NCBI GenBank assembly: GCA_900754175.1
Contig: CAAEBS010000153.1
Span: 1 to 8,194 of the forward strand
Direction of reading: 5' to 3'
Source: Clostridia bacterium
GTDB taxonomy: Bacteria > Bacillota > Clostridia > Oscillospirales > CAG-272
Length of the DNA: 8,194 bases
The translations under genes and the position numbers were made by a program. Positions within the stretch are counted from its first letter, which is position 1; the number at the start of each line of letters is the position of its first letter. Of the stretch, positions 5,015-8,194 are shown one piece after another. The notes below the pieces were generated by a model, which made no database searches, had not been told where the DNA came from, and saw only the letters and a list, made by a program, of their open reading frames with translations.

Positions 5015-6319
5015 TTACCGTTTTTCGGCTTTTTCCTGCCGGGAGGGGATCTGTGCGGTCAGCGAAAAGACGACGCCGGCGGCACAGCAAAGTGCCCAGC
5101 AGAGGACGACGCCGTACCAGTTGTCCTTTGCGCTCAGCGACGTAAAGAGCATACTTGCCGCCGAAGCCGACATATAGGAGGCGAAGTCCAGAAATCCGCT
5201 CATGCCGGAAATGATGCCGTAGGGGCGGAAGTTGAGGACGTAAACGCTGAAGATCATATTGCAGGCGCCGTGCATTCCCGCCATTGCCACGAACAGGGCG
5301 ACGAGGGCGATCGGCACGCAGGTGTGCTGAAAGAGGAGGACCAGGGCAAAGCAGATCGCCGAGGTCAGAAACAGGGCAAGACATTCCGCCTTTTCATTGT
5401 TCCGGAAGAACCGGAGGATGTAGAGTGAAAGAAAGGTGCCGGAAATGCACACGAGGGGGAGCAGGGAGGATATCAGCGAGACTGCCGAAAGCGACAGTCC
5501 GAGCGAGCGGGAAAGAAAGGTGGGAACCCAGATGGAGGTGGCGTTCCGGATGACACCGTTGAGCATGGTGGCAAGCACCATGGAGAGAAATCCGATACTG
5601 CCGAAGACCCGGAGAAGCTTTTTCCGCTCCTCTCCCCGGATACCCGGGGTGCTTTCCCGTTTCTGCCGGGCAGAGACGAGCATCCCTTTCTTTTCCATGC
5701 GGGTACAGACGGGAAGCCAGACCAGGGCGATCATCAGCATCAGCACGCCGGCAAGGGCGAAAAAGGGCTTCCAGCTCTCCTGCCTGGAGGCGAGAAACGC
5801 CAGAAGATAGGTGACGAGCGCTCCGAGCAGGGAGGCGGCGGTCAGGGCGGTCAGAATGGTTTTGGCGGCTTTTTCCTTGGTGTTCTCTCCCACCATGGCG
5901 GCGATGGGCCCCCACATCATGGAGGAGGAAAAGCCGCACACGCCCCACAGCACGCCGCCAAGGCGGCTGATGCCGAGAACGGGGAACAGCATGATAATGC
6001 CGCCGCTGGCGGCAAGACCGATAAAGACCATCCATTTGGCGGGCAGAAAGGTGCCGATAACGCCGTTGATCAGCTGTCCGAAGCCGTAGGTCAGCAGAAA
6101 AACGCTGGTCATGGAGCCGAGTGTTGCGGCGGCGTCCGGCATTGCGTCGAGGATCTGCGGCATCAGGGCGCCGAGGATGTTTTTTCCGATATGACATCCC
6201 ATATAGGCAAGAAAGCAAAGACTGCCGATGATCATACTTTTTTTATTTTCCGCCCGGACAACGGTCGGGGCGGGCTGGGATTCTTCCCGTGTTTCGGTTT
6301 GTATCGGTTCTGAGGGCAT
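5015..6319 (-). CDS. Major facilitator superfamily transporter, OPA (GlpT/UhpT)-like
   Basis: This 434-residue membrane protein has a hydrophilic N-tail (1-27) and about 12 hydrophobic segments, six on each side of a charged central loop (205-237, with RMEKKGMLVSARQKRES), the MFS plan. The first helices contain LAYMGCHIGKNILGALMPQI (37-56) and TYGFGQLINGVIGTFLPAKW (77-96). These recall the sugar-phosphate/glycerol-3-phosphate antiporters (OPA family), where the basic residue of the first helix contacts phosphate; that assignment and the substrate are inference. The start at 6319 is supported by GGAGGA (6331-6326) six bases upstream. The gene stands alone on its strand, with a promoter at 6353-6381, and diverges from a PHP-domain phosphoesterase, which fits import and use of a phosphorylated compound but does not prove it. 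Confidence 0.88.
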   Translation of the reverse strand: MPSEPIQTETREESQPAPTVVRAENKKSMIIGSLCFLAYMGCHIGKNILGALMPQILDAMPDAAATLGSMTSVFLLTYGFGQLINGVIGTFLPAKWMVFIGLAASGGIIMLFPVLGISRLGGVLWGVCGFSSSMMWGPIAAMVGENTKEKAAKTILTALTAASLLGALVTYLLAFLASRQESWKPFFALAGVLMLMIALVWLPVCTRMEKKGMLVSARQKRESTPGIRGEERKKLLRVFGSIGFLSMVLATMLNGVIRNATSIWVPTFLSRSLGLSLSAVSLISSLLPLVCISGTFLSLYILRFFRNNEKAECLALFLTSAICFALVLLFQHTCVPIALVALFVAMAGMHGACNMIFSVYVLNFRPYGIISGMSGFLDFASYMSASAASMLFTSLSAKDNWYGVVLCWALCCAAGVVFSLTAQIPSRQEKAEKR

Positions 6320-6352
6320 GACTTTTCCTCCGTTTTTTCTGCCTGCGGGCAG

Positions 6353-6381
6353 ATTATAAGGCGATTTCAGGGGCGTCGCAA
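6353..6381 (-). promoter_or_regulatory. Putative promoter of the MFS transporter gene
   Basis: The minus strand has TTGCGA (6381-6376), a 17-bp spacer and TATAAT (6358-6353), giving a start near 6346 and a short leader of about 27 nt. A second minus-strand TATAAT preceded by TGG (extended -10 type) lies further upstream at about 6417-6422 without a clear -35. Confidence 0.72.
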
Positions 6382-6400
6382 GCTATAAAAAAACGCTTGC
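6378..6400. promoter_or_regulatory. Inverted repeat in the divergent intergenic region, possible operator
   Basis: GCAAGC (6378-6383) and GCTTGC (6395-6400) flank an A-rich 11-bp centre. The left arm overlaps the -35 box of the transporter promoter, so a dimeric regulator bound here would block it. No regulator gene is present in the window. Confidence 0.35.
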
Positions 6401-6465
6401 CGGCGCATTTGCCTATATTATACCACAGATACCCACAAAAAGCAACACAAATTTTTCAAATCATG

Positions 6466-6494
6466 TTGACAATTTTGAGGACGGGTGCTATAAT
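6466..6494 (+). promoter_or_regulatory. Consensus sigma-A promoter of the PHP-domain gene
   Basis: TTGACA (6466-6471), a 17-bp spacer and TATAAT (6489-6494) are perfect matches. Transcription would start near 6501, leaving a leader of about 90 nt. This rules out the in-frame ATG at 6397 as the gene start because it lies upstream of the promoter. Confidence 0.88.
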
Positions 6495-6591
6495 ATGTGT
6501 AGAAAACGGGAGCTGTTCCTCCGGTTGCTTTTGCATCGGAAAAGAGATGTCGGGGTGGCGGCGAACGTTAAAAAAATTGGGGGAAATTTTT

Positions 6592-7896
6592 ATGAAGATC
6601 GACAAGAACAACTATGCGGTGGAGCCTCGGGTCTTTCTTTGCGGAAAGGAAAGCACGGTTACGGTGCGTCCGATCGGAAAGGAAGCGGCGTTTGAGACGG
6701 GGGTGCGCTACCGGGTGGAGCTGATTCCCGAGGAGATCACGGCATCCTCGTGGATGATCAAGGAAGCGGCAAAGGACACGCTTCTGCTTACGCCGGAGGA
6801 GGGAAGCCTGCGCTTCCGGTATACGTTCTGCGGGGAGCAGGAGTGGACGATCAGCGTCCGGCGTGACGAGGAGGGGACGGACGTCTGCCTGACGACCTCG
6901 GTCTACTCTCTGGAGGAGGACCTGTATGTGCGGACGCCCTACCGTGGGGACTGCCATTCCCATTCCTGCTGTTCGGACGGCAGGGACACGCCTGCTCTGG
7001 TGGCGGCGAATTACCGCCGTGCAGGGTATGATTTCATGGCGCTGACCGACCACAGCCGCTGGGCGCCCTCCGACAATATGATCCGCCAGTACGAGGGGGT
7101 GCCGATCGACATCCGCCTGTTCCACGGGGAGGAGGTGCACTTCCGCAAGAGCCGGATCCACATTGTCAATTTCGGTGGTGCCAGATCGGTGAACGAGATG
7201 ATTATCGGCAACGAGGATGCGTATGAGGAGCAGTTCCGCCGGGAGGGAGAAGCGCTGAAGGGGACGTTGCCGGTGGAGGTGGACGCCACCGAATATGCCG
7301 CCCGCAAGTGGATCTACGAGCAGATTCACGCCTGCGGCGGTCTGGCGATTTTTGCCCATCCCTGCTGGATGATGAACACAAGGCAGTACAACGTGCCGCA
7401 CAACATGAGCGAGGCGGTGCTCCGCACCGGCATTTACGATGCCATGGAGCTGGTGACCGGGCAGTCGGTGCAGGAAAACAACGTTCAGCAGGCGCTGTAT
7501 CACGAGATGCGGGCGCAGGGGCTGAAAATTCCGGTGGTGGGAGACAGCGACAGCCACGGAACCGAAAATTTCAAGCGGTACTTTGCGTGGGCGCAGACCA
7601 TCGTATTTGCCAAGGACTGTGAGTTTGAGTCGCTGTGCGAGGGGATCCGTTCGCTTTACAGTGCCGCCATTGAGAGGGAGGCTACAACCGGGGAGCTTCG
7701 GGTGCACGGTCCGCTCCGGCTGGTACGGTACGGAAACTTTTTGCTGCAATACTATTTCCCGCACCACAACGATCTTTGTCTGGAAGAGGGCTTGCAGATG
7801 CAGAACTACATTCTGGGCGAACCGGGTGCGAAAGAAGCGCTGGCACGCCTGCACGGCAGGACAGCCGCCTACGCCGCACGGTTTTTCGGTCGGTGA
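6592..7896 (+). CDS. PHP-domain metal-dependent phosphoesterase
   Basis: The PHP fold hydrolyses phosphoester bonds with a cluster of bound metal ions. The characteristic ligands are all present in this 434-residue protein: H122 and H124 in GDCHSHSCCSDG, D153-H154 in LTDHSR, E180/E181 in HGEEVH, H256 in IFAHPCW, and D320 and H322 in GDSDSHG. Residues 1-115 form a separate N-terminal part, predicted mainly beta-strand, that I do not recognise. About 345-434 form a C-terminal extension. No signal peptide is seen, so it probably acts in the cytoplasm. The start at 6592 is chosen because it lies downstream of the consensus promoter and follows GGGGGAA (a moderate ribosome binding site); the frame itself stays open back to 6397. 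The substrate is unknown. Relatives include histidinol phosphatase, nucleotide phosphoesterases and polymerase-associated PHP domains, but the whole-gene layout fits a stand-alone hydrolase. Confidence 0.88.
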   Translation: MKIDKNNYAVEPRVFLCGKESTVTVRPIGKEAAFETGVRYRVELIPEEITASSWMIKEAAKDTLLLTPEEGSLRFRYTFCGEQEWTISVRRDEEGTDVCLTTSVYSLEEDLYVRTPYRGDCHSHSCCSDGRDTPALVAANYRRAGYDFMALTDHSRWAPSDNMIRQYEGVPIDIRLFHGEEVHFRKSRIHIVNFGGARSVNEMIIGNEDAYEEQFRREGEALKGTLPVEVDATEYAARKWIYEQIHACGGLAIFAHPCWMMNTRQYNVPHNMSEAVLRTGIYDAMELVTGQSVQENNVQQALYHEMRAQGLKIPVVGDSDSHGTENFKRYFAWAQTIVFAKDCEFESLCEGIRSLYSAAIEREATTGELRVHGPLRLVRYGNFLLQYYFPHHNDLCLEEGLQMQNYILGEPGAKEALARLHGRTAAYAARFFGR

Positions 7897-7907
7897 GGGG
7901 AGTATTC

Positions 7908-7939
7908 GGGGGAAACTTTTCTGGAGAAAAGTTTCCCCC
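7908..7939. repeat. Perfect 14-bp hairpin after the PHP gene
   Basis: GGGGGAAACTTTTC (7908-7921) and GAAAAGTTTCCCCC (7926-7939) are perfect inverted copies around a TGGA loop, 12 bp after the stop. No T-run follows directly. A similar 'GGGGGAAACTTTTC / CCCCTTTCAAAA' signature occurs as an intergenic repeat in clostridial genomes, from memory. It may double as a terminator for the PHP gene. Confidence 0.7.
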
Positions 7940-8027
7940 GTGCCCCTTTCAAAAGACTTTTAAACAAGGGAAAGGGATACGGCTGACCCGGAGTTTTACC
8001 GTTGCGGAAGTGTGGTGCAGGGGTTGG

Positions 8028-8118
8028 TGCGCTCGACGTTTGGAGATCCCGACCTACGGTCGCCCTCCGGGTTCGACTTCGGGCTGTCGCCCTCCGCTCA
8101 GGATGACACAAGGGGGGA
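8028..8118. repeat. Dispersed intergenic repeat of the 'CHPER' / CTCAGGATGACA type
   Basis: The segment contains GAGATCCCGACCTACGGTCG and ends in CGCTCAGGATGACA. Read on the minus strand it gives CHPERRATARSRTRRATVGR, the sort of spurious protein produced by a widespread bacterial intergenic repeat (CHPERSE-like). Inside it GTCGCCCTCCG occurs twice (8059-8069 and 8086-8096), 27 bp apart. It does not encode a real protein. Confidence 0.6.
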
Positions 8119-8146
8119 TAGTTTGGCAAAGAAAGTTGGAATTTGC

Positions 8147-8177
8147 GCTGAATTTGCTGGGGATTCAGCGTTATTTT
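8147..8177 (+). terminator. Possible weak terminator near the right edge
   Basis: CGCTGAAT (8147-8154) pairs with ATTCAGCG (8163-8170) over an 8-nt loop, followed by TTATTTT. It is 250 bp after the PHP stop, so the transcript it would end is unclear. Nothing else is seen in the last 75 bp. Confidence 0.4.
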
Positions 8178-8194
8178 AAGGTTAGAGTTTACGC

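Noticed and set aside
5394..6218. 274-residue minus-strand frame overlapping the MFS gene in another phase
   Set aside because: Arg/His/Pro-rich shadow of the transporter, without membrane segments or a start signal.
6397..6591. Upstream extension of the PHP gene to 6397
   Set aside because: A perfect TTGACA/TATAAT promoter lies inside this stretch, so the transcript begins after 6397.
6568..7854. Long minus-strand frame opposite the PHP gene
   Set aside because: It is the mirror of a well-supported gene, rich in Arg, His and Pro as expected for an antisense shadow of GC-rich coding DNA, with no recognisable motif.
7869..8129. 86-residue minus-strand frame containing CHPERRATARS
   Set aside because: It is the typical spurious translation of a dispersed intergenic repeat and also covers the 14-bp hairpin.

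Overview
The window looks like chromosomal DNA of a Clostridia-type member of the Bacillota, probably a gut commensal. The reasons are strong AGGAGG-type ribosome binding sites, sigma-A promoters with (near-)consensus boxes and 17-bp spacers, the TnpV and MobV protein families, and a 'CHPER'-type dispersed intergenic repeat. Species cannot be read from the sequence.

Left half (1 to about 4700) is mobile DNA. An IS256-family insertion sequence fills about 1-1487. It has 27-bp terminal inverted repeats at 1-27 and 1461-1487, a DDE transposase at 118-1296, and a GC-rich hairpin cluster between the transposase and the right end. Its right end lies inside the 3' end of a tnpV gene (minus strand, 1444-1803), so the last residues of TnpV are now encoded by the IS. 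Beyond tnpV lies a 600-bp stretch with no large gene (1831-2435). It holds the tnpV promoter, two plus-strand terminators, a seven-codon leader ORF with an excellent ribosome binding site, a chain of about ten hairpins, and a pMV158-type MobV oriT with a TAGTGTG/TTA nick motif. Next come three plus-strand genes with no gaps between them: a MobV relaxase (2436-3428), a ParB-like protein (3429-4361) and a small charged protein (4361-4636). A strong terminator at 4641-4690 ends this operon. The block resembles a mobilizable element of the Tn4451/IME kind: it carries its own relaxase and oriT but no visible recombinase or mating apparatus.

The mobile DNA stops beside a minus-strand tRNA-Pro(CGG) gene (4776-4852) with a perfect consensus promoter and its own terminator. 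The tRNA 3' end faces the mobile block, the usual arrangement for tRNA-targeted integration, but the second attachment repeat would lie outside the window.

Right half (about 4900-8194) is ordinary chromosome of higher G+C. A minus-strand major-facilitator transporter (5015-6319) and a plus-strand PHP-domain metal-dependent phosphoesterase (6592-7896) diverge from a shared 270-bp intergenic region, where a promoter is visible for each. The last 300 bp holds a perfect 14-bp hairpin, a dispersed-repeat sequence and a final hairpin with no gene.

The most unusual part is the hairpin array around oriT. It includes a two-hairpin module present once on each side of the nick with compensatory base changes, and a leader ORF that overlaps one arm of a competing long-range pairing.
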